DNA of 56,686 bases from Alphaproteobacteria bacterium (GTDB lineage Bacteria > Pseudomonadota > Alphaproteobacteria > RF32 > CAG-239), in the NCBI GenBank assembly GCA_015062345.1, contig SUUV01000007.1, forward strand, positions 1-56,686. The letters run 5' to 3'. The position numbers and the translations under genes are program-made. The notes beneath the pieces were generated by a model. The model did not search any database, was not told the origin of the DNA, and saw only the letters and a list, made by a program, of their open reading frames with translations. Positions 35,575-44,525 of this stretch are shown piece by piece (within the stretch, counting starts at the first letter, position 1; each line of letters starts with the position of its first letter).

Positions 35575-35642
35575 ACCTCATTTTTGATTTAAATGTTTTC
35601 AAAGACTCTTTTTACTTGCAAAAAAAAAAAACGGTTTAGAAT
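35575..35642 (+). promoter_or_regulatory. Shared cassette promoter with A12 tract, DUF1566 copy
   Basis: ACCTCA, TTTGATTTAAAT, GACTC, TTGC, 12 A (35620-35631), CGGTT and TAGAAT (35637-35642). After the -10 the sequence diverges completely from the DUF4402 leaders: there is no stem-loop and the ribosome-binding site is AAGGAGA. The pilin copy has the same TAGAAT form. Confidence 0.75.
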
Positions 35643-35676
35643 AACAAATATAACCATATTTTTAAGGAGATTTGCT

Positions 35677-36843
35677 ATGATTAAGATGTTTTTGTTTGTT
35701 TTACTTGTTTTTCCTTTGGTTTCAGAGGCTACAACTTGCGTAAAAGACTATGCCGGCACCGCAAGTTGTGTTGAAAACGAAAACACCGCCGGTGATTGTA
35801 AAACCTTGGGTTATTCCAACCAAGATGTTTCAGGTTGCACCAATTACCTCTATTGCCCGTTTAATACCAATTATAAAAGATGTGTTGCAGGTGGTAATGA
35901 GCTTGATTGTGAAGAACTCGGATATACAACCGATGATAAGTCTGCTTGGTGCGGAAAAATTTTAACCTGTCCTAATGATAGTAGATTAACATCTTGCTCT
36001 GCTGGACTACAACTATGTGCCCTTGGCGATGTTTTTTATTCTGACGGAAGTTGTGGCAATGTTTATGACTATGATGATACAAAAATTCCTGTTGGGGTTG
36101 TATATGCCTTATCTGAGACAAAAGGCGGTATACCTTATACCACTCAACAAGCTGAAGCAGATGGTTTTAAAAGGCAACATGGTAGGGTAATTAATTTGAG
36201 AAATTTAACTTCAGACAACAACACCTATTTATTTAACCCTGAAAATCCATATGATAACAGTTATAATAAAATAATCTTCGGATTATACGATACTACTCCA
36301 TCAGGAGTATATACCTACAACACTGATACAATACAAAATTCATTTGAAGATGAAGCAATATATAATGGTAAACTAAATACATTACTAATTGCCAACACAT
36401 CACCAACATATTCATATTGTACCACCACATATCAACCCGGAACAGCAATATATAATCAATACTGTATGCCTATTGTAGTCAATGCCGCATTATCGTTTTA
36501 TCCACCAAATGTAAATACAACCGATAGTATAGTAGGAGCAGGAAAATGGTATTTACCGGCAATCGGAGAATTAGCCCTATTACAAGGATTCAAAGCAAGT
36601 CAGGTAACATCAAATACTATTGGTGCAACAGGAACAACTCAAATAATCATAAATGATACATTAGATATATTAGCAAGCTATGGCATAGATGCTGATACAA
36701 TATCAAACGGCTATTTATCCTATCACTGGTCATCAACACCAAGTGATGATGGCAGATATTGGGAATTAGATATGGGTAATGGTTACCTATATCATATGCC
36801 TACAAATGATAGTAAATACATTCGTGTCAGTTTAGAATTTTAA
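35677..36843 (+). CDS. Exported Cys-rich protein with C-terminal DUF1566-like domain
   Basis: A 388-residue protein. The signal peptide ends near residue 18 (VSEA). The N-terminal part (20-125) has about 15 cysteines in short repeats of the CxxLGYxxxD type (CKTLGYSNQDVSGC, CEELGYTTDDKSAWC). The C-terminal part has the DUF1566/Lcl signature: W291 in WYLPAIGELALLQG, W351 in HWSSTP and IRVSLEF at the end. Such proteins are mostly surface-exposed with unknown function. The ATG after AAGGAGATTTGCT is chosen over an upstream in-frame start inside the promoter. Base composition of the second half is more AT-rich than neighbouring genes. Confidence 0.82.
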   Translation: MIKMFLFVLLVFPLVSEATTCVKDYAGTASCVENENTAGDCKTLGYSNQDVSGCTNYLYCPFNTNYKRCVAGGNELDCEELGYTTDDKSAWCGKILTCPNDSRLTSCSAGLQLCALGDVFYSDGSCGNVYDYDDTKIPVGVVYALSETKGGIPYTTQQAEADGFKRQHGRVINLRNLTSDNNTYLFNPENPYDNSYNKIIFGLYDTTPSGVYTYNTDTIQNSFEDEAIYNGKLNTLLIANTSPTYSYCTTTYQPGTAIYNQYCMPIVVNAALSFYPPNVNTTDSIVGAGKWYLPAIGELALLQGFKASQVTSNTIGATGTTQIIINDTLDILASYGIDADTISNGYLSYHWSSTPSDDGRYWELDMGNGYLYHMPTNDSKYIRVSLEF

Positions 36844-36880
36844 CCCTTTTCCATATTATTATGTTATCATAGCAAACTAC

Positions 36881-36918
36881 AAAAGAGCTTTAGCTTTTAG
36901 GAGCTAAGGCTCTTTTTT
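36881..36918 (+). terminator. Rho-independent terminator
   Basis: Long stem AAAAGAGCTTTAGC/GCTAAGGCTCTTTT (one G-T pair) and a T run, after the DUF1566 gene. From here to 37036 I see only AT-rich DNA without a gene. Confidence 0.88.
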
Positions 36919-37036
36919 GATGTATATAATAAACAATCCTTTAATTATGTGGCTTTCGATTATTTAAAAATTCGAAAATGTCTTGATTTTTTTGTGTTCT
37001 ACAAAAAAAGCATGACATTGGTTGGTTTATTTTCTT

Positions 37037-37104
37037 ACCTCAAATTTGATTTAAATCCACACAAAGACTCTTTTTACTTGCAAAAAAAAAAAACGGTTTA
37101 TGAT
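37037..37104 (+). promoter_or_regulatory. Shared cassette promoter with A12 tract, copy 7
   Basis: ACCTCA, TTTGATTTAAAT, GACTC, TTGC, 12 A (37082-37093), CGGTT and TATGAT (37099-37104). The 5'UTR stem is GAAAGG/CCTTTC. The leader uses the more common AAATTAAGTTTAA segment. No REP-like element precedes it. Confidence 0.75.
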
Positions 37105-37172
37105 GCGATGTGAAAGGGTATTTTTGCACCTTTCAAATTAAGTTTAACTATTTTTGTAAAGGAATTAAAATT

Positions 37173-37634
37173 ATGAGAAAATATTTTCTTTTATCTGCAG
37201 TTGCTTTGATGGCTGCAACAACAGCAAATGCAACAACCGACTATGCAGAAGTAACCGCTAAGGCTACAATCGAAGTTGCAGGTACTTTTAGTTGTTCCGA
37301 TATGAATTTTGGAACTATTGTCGTAAAGCAACAAAATGCTGAAACAACGATTAGTTATGGTGAAGGCTTGGAAAATACACGCTATGACAAAACATCAATA
37401 CTATCAGTAACGAATGTAAGTAATAGTTTGTGTAGCACATTAACGACCGAAGATACAGGTGTAAGTTTTCCTGAAAGCATAGAATTAACAGCAAATGGAA
37501 AAAGCACAAAACTTATTTATTATCCAGAGATGGATATAGAGTATGCCCCTTCGTTCTATGGAATACTCAAAATCCCCGCACAAGTTCAAGCAGGCGAATA
37601 CACTGGTTCATTTACAGTAACTCATACTTACTAA
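37173..37634 (+). CDS. Exported DUF4402-like surface protein, paralogue 7
   Basis: A 153-residue protein with the family signal peptide and conserved mature start TTDYAEVTAKATIEVAGTF, then CSDMNFGTIVVKQQN. A central cysteine follows (SLCSTL). The ending LKIPAQVQAGEYTGSFTVT is the best match to DUF4402 in the set. It is independent of neighbours and is flanked by a Cys-rich surface protein on the same strand and a small ORF on the opposite strand. The ATG follows AAAGGAATTAAAATT. Function unknown. Confidence 0.87.
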   Translation: MRKYFLLSAVALMAATTANATTDYAEVTAKATIEVAGTFSCSDMNFGTIVVKQQNAETTISYGEGLENTRYDKTSILSVTNVSNSLCSTLTTEDTGVSFPESIELTANGKSTKLIYYPEMDIEYAPSFYGILKIPAQVQAGEYTGSFTVTHTY

Positions 37635-37644
37635 ATTATCATAC

Positions 37645-37678
37645 AAAAACCGCCTCCTATCGCAAAATAGGAGGCGGT
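37645..37678 (-). terminator. Terminator of the 57-residue ORF (also after DUF4402 gene 7)
   Basis: Perfect 12-bp stem ACCGCCTCCTAT/ATAGGAGGCGGT. The T run lies on the minus-strand side, so it primarily ends the small minus-strand ORF; it may also stop the convergent DUF4402 transcript. Confidence 0.85.
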
Positions 37679-37700
37679 AATCGTATAGAAAGCTTTATTA

Positions 37701-37874
37701 CTATGATTGTCTGCTGTTATTTTTGTCCTCATTGGCCTTAGAATAGTTATTGGCATTGTTATAGCTTTCAGCCAATTTACCGACGGCAACTTTTTCTTGC
37801 ATAAAGCGCATACCTGTAAGCATCGACTTGCGTTTCAAGCCTTGTGCTTTTTTTAATGTTATCTCGTTTACCAT
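37701..37874 (-). CDS. Small uncharacterised protein (57 residues)
   Basis: A complete short frame beginning MVNEITLKKAQGLKRKSM with a strong ribosome-binding site (GAGGAG, 8 nt before ATG) and its own terminator 22 nt after the stop. The N-terminal half is basic and helical; the end is rich in Asn, Lys and Ser and probably disordered. I do not recognise it. It has no signal peptide or membrane segment, so it is cytoplasmic. It is about 100 nt downstream of the Lon-like protease gene on the same strand. Confidence 0.72.
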   Translation of the reverse strand: MVNEITLKKAQGLKRKSMLTGMRFMQEKVAVGKLAESYNNANNYSKANEDKNNSRQS

Positions 37875-37978
37875 GACTATTCTCCTCTAGCCAAATTTTA
37901 TTATTAATGTCAATATATCACAGTTTTAAAAGACTGTCAAGAAATTGTAACAAAAATATTACAATTTTTTCACAACTT

Positions 37979-40414
37979 TTATCTTCCCAAGCAACCCTCG
38001 GTTTCTTTGGCATAGCGAACATAATGTTTGTAATAATCATCTAAGTTCTTAGCCACCAAATAGTTTACCGTACCTTTGGGATATTTGCCGTTTTTGTCGG
38101 GAACACCTGCCGGCACTCCGGTCAAAATTTCAATTCCGTCATCAACCGTATCAACCGCATAAATGTGGAACATATTGTTTTCAACCGCTTCGATAATTTC
38201 TTCTTTAAGCATCAGGTTACTGACATTTGTTCTCGGGATAATCACACCTTGCTCACCGGTTAAGCCGTTATATTTGCAAACTTCAAAGAAGCCTTCAATT
38301 TTTTCGTTTACTCCGCCGATTGGCTGAACTTCTCCAAACTGATTGATTGAGCCGGTTACGGCTATGCTCTGTTTAATCGGCAATTCGGATATTGCCGATA
38401 ACAGGCAATAATATTCGGTAGAACTTGCACTATCGCCGTCAACACCGCCATATGATTGTTCAAATACAATTGAGGCCGATAATGACAACGGTTTGCGTTT
38501 GGCAAAACGATTCGATAACAAAGCTTGCAAAATTAAGACACCTTTTGTATGTATCGGTCCGCTCATTTCAACTTCTCGTTCAATGTTTACAAATTCGCCT
38601 TTTCCCAAACGAACCTGAGTGGTGATTCTGGCCGGTTTTCCAAACGAATTGCGTGAAAAATTGTACACAACCAATCCGTTAATTTGCCCAACTCTTTCGC
38701 CCTCAACATCCATCAAAATTGTGCCTTTATCAATTTGTTCAAGCATGGCTTTGTTTATTCTGTCGCTACGATACATTTGTTCGGCAATGGCTTGAATGAT
38801 ATGATTTTTACCGATTTGTTTGGCGTTAGATTTTCGTGCCCAATAGTCGGCTTCTCGTAACAAATCGCCAATAGACGCAATGTGGGCGGTAAGTTTTTCC
38901 GAATCGTCTGCCAAACGAGAAGAATATTCTATCACTTTGGCAACCGCTTGTCGGTTAAGCGAACGAATTTTCTTTTTCTTGGATAACGAACCGATAAGCT
39001 TTGCGTATTCAATTTCGTTTTCTTCAGTTCGATCCATTACAATTCCAAAATCGGCCACAACCTTAAAATAATCAGAAAAATCGGGGTCTCTTTCAGCCAA
39101 TAATTCGTACAGTTCTTCATCACCGGTTAATATAATTTTCACATCTAACGGAATTGGCTCCGGATCAAGTGAAATGGTGGTAAAACTTGTTTCATCGCTT
39201 GGCGATTCTATTTTTATGGTTTTGGAAGCCAAAGCTCTTTTTAATGAATCCCACGCATAAGGTTGAAGTAAAAGTTTTCGGGCATCAATAAGCAAAAATC
39301 CGCCGTTTGCCTGATGCAAAGCACCTGCTTTTATGAGTGTAAAGTCGGTAAGCAAGGCACCGTATTGTTGCACTCTTTCAACCTTTCCGACCAAATTTCC
39401 TTGAGTCGGGTGGTCAAGCAAAACAATCGGTGCTCCCGATTCGGGAGTGTTTTTAATGATGACATTAACCTTAAATTTTGCAAACTTATCTTCTTCATTT
39501 TTATTCATACGACTAAGGAGTTGACTTAACGGATCATCTTCGGAACTTGCCATTTGCGGTTGTGATTCGGGCATATAATCATCTAAACAATCTAAGATAT
39601 TTTTTTGCACAGCTTTTAGAAAATCAACCGCTCCTTTAAATTGTTTATATTGTTGTTTTAGCTCATCAATCGGTTTAGAAATGAGCTTTTTAGCCATTTT
39701 TTCTCTTAAGCGTTCCACTTCTATTCTTTGTTTTTCTTCCCATTGCGGCAAATCGTGTGAAGAATTTTCAATTTCGGCCTGCATGGCGTTCAAGTCCTGA
39801 GTGATTTTTTGTTTATCTTCAGGTGAAAGTTGTTCAAAAGCTTCGGGGCTTAACACTTCGCCGTCTTTAACCGGAGCTACCACAATGCCCACCGGCATAT
39901 GCAACAACGACACACTTTTACCACGAGCTTTTTTCTGTAATATTTTGATATAGTCGTCTTTTTTGCTTTTATATTTTTCTCGTATAATTTCTAATGCGGT
40001 TTTATATTCTTCGCTTTCGGTAATTGTTGGTAAACAGTTTTTAAGTTCATCAATTAAATCATCAACCGCTTCGGCAAAATCAGATGCATGGCCGGCGGTA
40101 AAACAAATTGCATTAGGTTTGTGAGGCTCGTCAAAATTATACACATAGGCCCAATCATCGGGAGTTTTGCGCAAAACGGATTCTTTTTCCAAAATGCGTT
40201 TAACTAAGCTCATTTTTCCGGTGCCTTCGGGCCCGAAACAAAACAGATTGTATCCTTTAGACTTAATGTTTATGCCAAGCTCAACCGCTTTTATGGCTCT
40301 ATCTTGACCTAAAGCGGATAACCGTTCTTGCAAATCGGCCGTAGAATTAAAATCAAATTTTGTGTAGTCGCATCTTCGATAAAGTTGGTCTGAAGATAAT
40401 TTTGTGATAGCCAT
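37979..40414 (-). CDS. Lon-related ATP-dependent protease (LonB/YcbZ-type)
   Basis: An 811-residue AAA+ protease. Walker A GPEGTGKM is at 61-68. A long helical insertion follows (about 150-290). A C-terminal Lon-type protease domain has catalytic S662 (GVDGDSASS) and K705 (GGVNEKIEGFF), the same 43-residue spacing as in Lon. It lacks the N-terminal Lon substrate domain, as usual for this Lon-like branch. It probably degrades unfolded or specific cytoplasmic proteins. The following small ORF on the same strand could be a partner, but there is no direct evidence. Confidence 0.92.
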   Translation of the reverse strand: MAITKLSSDQLYRRCDYTKFDFNSTADLQERLSALGQDRAIKAVELGINIKSKGYNLFCFGPEGTGKMSLVKRILEKESVLRKTPDDWAYVYNFDEPHKPNAICFTAGHASDFAEAVDDLIDELKNCLPTITESEEYKTALEIIREKYKSKKDDYIKILQKKARGKSVSLLHMPVGIVVAPVKDGEVLSPEAFEQLSPEDKQKITQDLNAMQAEIENSSHDLPQWEEKQRIEVERLREKMAKKLISKPIDELKQQYKQFKGAVDFLKAVQKNILDCLDDYMPESQPQMASSEDDPLSQLLSRMNKNEEDKFAKFKVNVIIKNTPESGAPIVLLDHPTQGNLVGKVERVQQYGALLTDFTLIKAGALHQANGGFLLIDARKLLLQPYAWDSLKRALASKTIKIESPSDETSFTTISLDPEPIPLDVKIILTGDEELYELLAERDPDFSDYFKVVADFGIVMDRTEENEIEYAKLIGSLSKKKKIRSLNRQAVAKVIEYSSRLADDSEKLTAHIASIGDLLREADYWARKSNAKQIGKNHIIQAIAEQMYRSDRINKAMLEQIDKGTILMDVEGERVGQINGLVVYNFSRNSFGKPARITTQVRLGKGEFVNIEREVEMSGPIHTKGVLILQALLSNRFAKRKPLSLSASIVFEQSYGGVDGDSASSTEYYCLLSAISELPIKQSIAVTGSINQFGEVQPIGGVNEKIEGFFEVCKYNGLTGEQGVIIPRTNVSNLMLKEEIIEAVENNMFHIYAVDTVDDGIEILTGVPAGVPDKNGKYPKGTVNYLVAKNLDDYYKHYVRYAKETEGCLGR

Positions 40415-40487
40415 TTTTCAAAATCCTTTTGCAATTATATTTTTTAATCTGTATGATTATAGTGGTTAAAAAACTAATTTAGTGTAA

Positions 40488-41981
40488 ATGTGCATGAAAT
40501 ATTTTTTATTTAACATAATAATTTTAATGCTCGGTATTTGGTTTGTGCTTAAATCAAACTTGCGACAAAAGTTTTATCGAGACTACATATTGCGAAAAGT
40601 TGCGCAAAGCTATTTTTATTTAAACGACAAGGGCATCTTTTCTTCATATATAGTCTTAAAAATTGCTGATTTAATTTATGCCGAAAGTCTTAAAAATCAA
40701 AAAATTTTGCTTTCTTATATTAATGCGCACGATTTTAAATCCGTAACCGATTTTTTTATAAACAAAGACAAAGTGTCGGCATATGCTTTTGGAGCCTTTT
40801 TTAACTTAAAAGAAAATAAAAAAAATTTGCAACAATATATCAAACAAAATTTCAAAGATAAATCAGCGCTTTTGGCTCTTGGCCTGATTTACGATTCGGA
40901 ATTTAACAAAAACAAGCTAAAACAGATTGTTAAAAGCTTGCAAGAGCTTAAATTAAACAAAGCTCAAAACGGTATAAAATATTATTTAACGGCAAAATCG
41001 GAACTGTCTGATGCGGATATGCTTAATGCAAGCGTTCACACCTTAAAAGCTATTAAAATTTTTAAAAAATATAATTGTTTTTATGAAGAAGCCGAAGCTT
41101 ATGCGTTGCTGGGAGAAATTTACCGTATCAGTGCCGTATATGATTTGGCACAAACAATGTTTGATACGGCCTTAAAAATTTATGATTGCCTTGATAACGA
41201 AATTAAATCGGCGCAAATAAAAGCTTTAAAAGCCATGCTTTGTGTCGGGCAAGAAAGGTTTGATGAGGCAGATAGTTTATTTTCTCAAAGCAAAAAAACA
41301 TTCAAAACAGCCAAATTAACCCTATCCGAGGCTGAAATTATAAACCAGCAAGCTTTGTTAAATGTTTTACAAAAAAAATATTCAAAAGCGCTTAAATATG
41401 CGACCAAAGCATTGATGTTGCATCAAAAATGTAAAAACATATCAGGTGAGGCTTTTTCTTTTGAAATTATAGCATTGATATATTTTTATAAAAAAGATTA
41501 TAAAACAGCTTTGGAAAATGCGCAAAATGCGATGATAAATTATCTTAAATCAAAAAATTATTCCGGATTTGCAGATTCGGTATTTGTTGCGGCACAAAGC
41601 TTGTTTGAACTTAAAGAATATAAAAAGGCTGAAAATATGTGTCGTGAACTTATTGACACATATGAAAAACATTCTACCTGTTTTCATATAGCGAGCGCAT
41701 ATTCTTTGTTGGGGCTTATTTATATCAAATTAAAAGATTTCAATCGGGCAACGGCACTATTTAAAAAGTCTGTAAATTTGGAGCAGTGTAATGAGCGTTA
41801 TACGGCTGCCGCAACCGATTACACAAATTTGGCATTGATAGAAAAAAAACTGGGGAACAAAGAAAACGAGTTAAGATATTTAGATGCAGCACTTGAAAAT
41901 GCTAAAAAGCAGGGCGATGATAAGCTCATTAAAATAATTAAAGAACAAATAAAAAAACAAACAGTTTTAGATAATAAGTAA
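40488..41981 (+). CDS. TPR-repeat protein with N-terminal membrane anchor
   Basis: A 497-residue protein. A membrane helix lies at about 4-22, then alpha-helical TPR-type repeats run to the end (EAEAYALLGEIYRISAVYDL, ASAYSLLGLIYIKLKDFNRA, TNLALIEKKLGNKENELRYL). Two ATG codons two residues apart could be the start. No enzymatic motif. It probably acts as a scaffold on the inner membrane. The gene that follows after 69 nt also encodes a membrane-anchored helical protein with possible TPRs. Confidence 0.8.
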   Translation: MCMKYFLFNIIILMLGIWFVLKSNLRQKFYRDYILRKVAQSYFYLNDKGIFSSYIVLKIADLIYAESLKNQKILLSYINAHDFKSVTDFFINKDKVSAYAFGAFFNLKENKKNLQQYIKQNFKDKSALLALGLIYDSEFNKNKLKQIVKSLQELKLNKAQNGIKYYLTAKSELSDADMLNASVHTLKAIKIFKKYNCFYEEAEAYALLGEIYRISAVYDLAQTMFDTALKIYDCLDNEIKSAQIKALKAMLCVGQERFDEADSLFSQSKKTFKTAKLTLSEAEIINQQALLNVLQKKYSKALKYATKALMLHQKCKNISGEAFSFEIIALIYFYKKDYKTALENAQNAMINYLKSKNYSGFADSVFVAAQSLFELKEYKKAENMCRELIDTYEKHSTCFHIASAYSLLGLIYIKLKDFNRATALFKKSVNLEQCNERYTAAATDYTNLALIEKKLGNKENELRYLDAALENAKKQGDDKLIKIIKEQIKKQTVLDNK

Positions 41982-42050
41982 TATATTTTTAATCAATTAG
42001 GAGTATATATTGAGGTGCTACTCTTATAAAAACATAGCAGAGAGGACATT

Positions 42051-43472
42051 TTGATATTTAAAAATATAGCATTATATTTGATGACAACTCGTATCGGGGC
42101 TGCAATAACGCAAAACCTGAGCGGTATGGCCGGATTTTTCCAAAAACATTTTTCCGGCACCGACAATTTGCGTGTTGTTTCGATTATACTGTTACTTTTG
42201 GCCTTTGTATTGTTTTTATTTTTGGTAGTGATTTTATATATCAAATCGTTGCTTTCGTTTATTAAAACTGACATTTCACCTTCTTTACATTCATCGGGCG
42301 GTGCTTCATCATCAAGACTTTCCGATGATTTGCAAAATGAAAAGATACAAGAAAATGAGCTTGAAAAAGAGCTTGAAAAATCTCGCAAACTAAAACTTAA
42401 GGAAGAAACACAAAACAAGCAAAAGCAAGCGCAACTCAAAAAGCAACAAGAAGAAAAATTGCTCAAAGAGAAACAAGCTCAACAAAAAATTGAGCAAATG
42501 TATCAAAAATCCAAAATTATGGAAAATTCACAAAATGCCATTGCTCTAAAACAAAGAGAAAGCCGAAGAAAAGCATCTGCCGATTTTAACTGGAAAACAG
42601 GTAAAATTGTTGAATTAGATGAAATATCGGCGGGGATTACTTCCTTTAAATATGAACCCACATACAGAACTTTAGATTCAATGACCGGACTGATTTTGAA
42701 TATGTTTTCTCGCAATATTGATTCGGGTAAAATTGCTCAAACCGTCAAAGTCAGATGCGGTGACAATGCAACCGAAGAAGACATAATTCAGCTTATCGAT
42801 TCGATGAAGAATTTTATATCTTTGAGTAATAACGGAAAGTTTGCCAATTTACCCGATGCCGCATATTTGCCGACACCGGAAGAAGCTCTGTATAACTTAG
42901 CCGAAGGTGACAGTTCATATTGTTTAGCCATGCTTGAAGCATTGATGAACAGCAACATTGACAAAGGTCATAATGTTAAAATGGTGCAAAAACGAGACAT
43001 TGCCTTTATGGAAGCATCAAATTATGCTTGCACATTCGGAACACTTGCCAGTTTGTCTGACAAACATTTGGCAGTCAGTTCCTTTGAGCTTGCCATAGAA
43101 CTTTCGCCCAAAAATGTTAATGCATGGAGTAGAGTTGCCGATATGTATGCCTCATCTTCGTTTGACAGTAAAGCAATTTGGGCTTATCAAAATGTTATCA
43201 ATACCGGAGATGAAGATATATATCCGCACCAAGTTGCAAATGCTTATATGCAAATGGCAAAATTCCATCAGGCGCAAGGTGATATGGCTAAAGCAAATAG
43301 CCTATATGCACAAGGAAACGAATATTTTTCATCAATCGGCATTAATCAGGATTTGACCGGTAAAGAACACGATATCATCAACCTTATCGAATCAAAGCAA
43401 AAAGAAGATTTGCCGGAGACTATCAATAAGTTGCTTAATATTTCAAGACAAAGACAAGCCTCTTACGGATAA
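42051..43472 (+). CDS. Membrane protein with coiled coil and TPR-like domain
   Basis: A 473-residue protein. A membrane helix lies near 45-67, then a strongly charged coiled coil at about 95-170 (EKELEKSRKLKLKEETQNKQ) and a helical C-terminal domain with TPR-like repeats (SSFELAIELSPKNVNAWSRV). The best start appears to be a TTG with GAGGA 5 nt upstream, because the next ATG ten codons later has no ribosome-binding site. Function unknown; possibly envelope organisation. Confidence 0.75.
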   Translation: MIFKNIALYLMTTRIGAAITQNLSGMAGFFQKHFSGTDNLRVVSIILLLLAFVLFLFLVVILYIKSLLSFIKTDISPSLHSSGGASSSRLSDDLQNEKIQENELEKELEKSRKLKLKEETQNKQKQAQLKKQQEEKLLKEKQAQQKIEQMYQKSKIMENSQNAIALKQRESRRKASADFNWKTGKIVELDEISAGITSFKYEPTYRTLDSMTGLILNMFSRNIDSGKIAQTVKVRCGDNATEEDIIQLIDSMKNFISLSNNGKFANLPDAAYLPTPEEALYNLAEGDSSYCLAMLEALMNSNIDKGHNVKMVQKRDIAFMEASNYACTFGTLASLSDKHLAVSSFELAIELSPKNVNAWSRVADMYASSSFDSKAIWAYQNVINTGDEDIYPHQVANAYMQMAKFHQAQGDMAKANSLYAQGNEYFSSIGINQDLTGKEHDIINLIESKQKEDLPETINKLLNISRQRQASYG

Positions 43473-43490
43473 GAACATATTTAATTTATA

Positions 43491-43529
43491 AAAAAATCGA
43501 CATCAGCTTTATACCAATATCGATTTTTT
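43491..43529. terminator. Bidirectional terminator
   Basis: AAAAAATCGA/TCGATTTTTT stem with A and T runs on both sides, between convergent genes. Confidence 0.85.
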
Positions 43530-43548
43530 CGCATACTGCATTTATAGT

Positions 43549-44064
43549 TTAAGCCACACCTTCGGGCACATCGCCATATTTATTTTTCTTCATATCACTT
43601 TTAAAGAATATCACAACAACAATCACAAATGTCGGAATTGAAGCTAAAATAAAACAAATATTTTGTAACACCGATAAATAATCAGCAGTATTGCCGTCAT
43701 AAAATACCAGATTAACAGTAGAAAACGCAATATTTGATATAACGGGCATAAGTGTAGCCGCAATCCACCAAGCAGAATATCCGACATCGTGTAACCTTCG
43801 TACTAAAACACCAAGACCGGGTAAAAATAAAAACAAAGACCATAACAAATTTATAAAATCGTCGAGCGGTTGAAGACGCACCAATGATACTACAATAAAT
43901 ATTCTGACTAAAGTATCAACCAACAAAAAACCGAAATATTCTTTTCTTCTGGCTCTGCCCTTAAAACAAACATATTTTTTGGTTATACATTCAACAAAAT
44001 ATCTCCACACACTTTTATCGCCGGATTTGGTTTTGTGTGTCTGACTGACTTTTATATCGTCCAT
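43549..44064 (-). CDS. DUF805 membrane protein
   Basis: A 171-residue protein with four hydrophobic segments and the DUF805 pattern: FKGRARRKEYFGFLLVDT early, then LPGLGVLVRRLHDVGYSAWW. The family is widespread in bacteria, of unknown function. The N-terminal 25 residues are hydrophilic and specific to this copy. A terminator separates it from the ferredoxin gene upstream. Confidence 0.88.
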   Translation of the reverse strand: MDDIKVSQTHKTKSGDKSVWRYFVECITKKYVCFKGRARRKEYFGFLLVDTLVRIFIVVSLVRLQPLDDFINLLWSLFLFLPGLGVLVRRLHDVGYSAWWIAATLMPVISNIAFSTVNLVFYDGNTADYLSVLQNICFILASIPTFVIVVVIFFKSDMKKNKYGDVPEGVA

Positions 44065-44091
44065 TTCTTTTTCCCTTATAAAAAAACTTAC

Positions 44092-44120
44092 AAAAAACGG
44101 AGTTTAGCACTCCGTTTTTT
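44092..44120 (-). terminator. Rho-independent terminator of the ferredoxin gene
   Basis: AAAAAACGGAGT/ACTCCGTTTTTT stem with a TTAGC loop, perfectly symmetric, 15 nt after the ferredoxin stop. Confidence 0.9.
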
Positions 44121-44135
44121 ACAATTTCAAACAAA

Positions 44136-44375
44136 TTATTCATTTGCCGAAGGGCAAATTTTTGCTTGCTCGGCATTAAATTTTACAAATTTTTCATCAG
44201 CATCGGCATCATTTGCAATGGCGCTTTGCGGACATTCGACAATGCAAACACCGCAATCAATACAAACATCGGGGTCAACCACAAGCTGAGTTTCGCATTC
44301 ACGAAAAGCCTCAACGGGACATACACTTGCGCAAATTTTGCATTTGATGCAACTGTCATTAACAACTGAAGGCAT
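44136..44375 (-). CDS. 2[4Fe-4S] ferredoxin
   Basis: A 79-residue electron carrier. Two CxxCxxCxxxCP motifs are visible: CIKCKICASVCP (residues 9-20) and CIDCGVCIVECP (about 38-49). The tail after the second motif resembles FdxA-type ferredoxins (FVKFNAEQAKICP), but the overall length is shorter than FdxA and the first cluster is a full four-cysteine site. Redox partner unknown. Single-gene unit. Confidence 0.93.
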   Translation of the reverse strand: MPSVVNDSCIKCKICASVCPVEAFRECETQLVVDPDVCIDCGVCIVECPQSAIANDADADEKFVKFNAEQAKICPSANE

Positions 44376-44525
44376 AAACTATCTCCTAAAAATGTTTAAG
44401 TTAAATTCAAGACATATTTTTAGCTTTTTTAAAAATAAAAGCAAGTAAAATTTGTATATAGCCCTTGCGAAGTGGATTTTTTATACCCATATAACAATCA
44501 GTATAAAAAATTTTGGGAGTCAAAA

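Noticed and set aside
11803..37678. Similar ACCGCCTCC hairpins at 11803 and 37649 as a mobile repeat
   Set aside because: Each is positioned as a terminator with a T run and the loops and flanks differ; similarity is limited to the stem.
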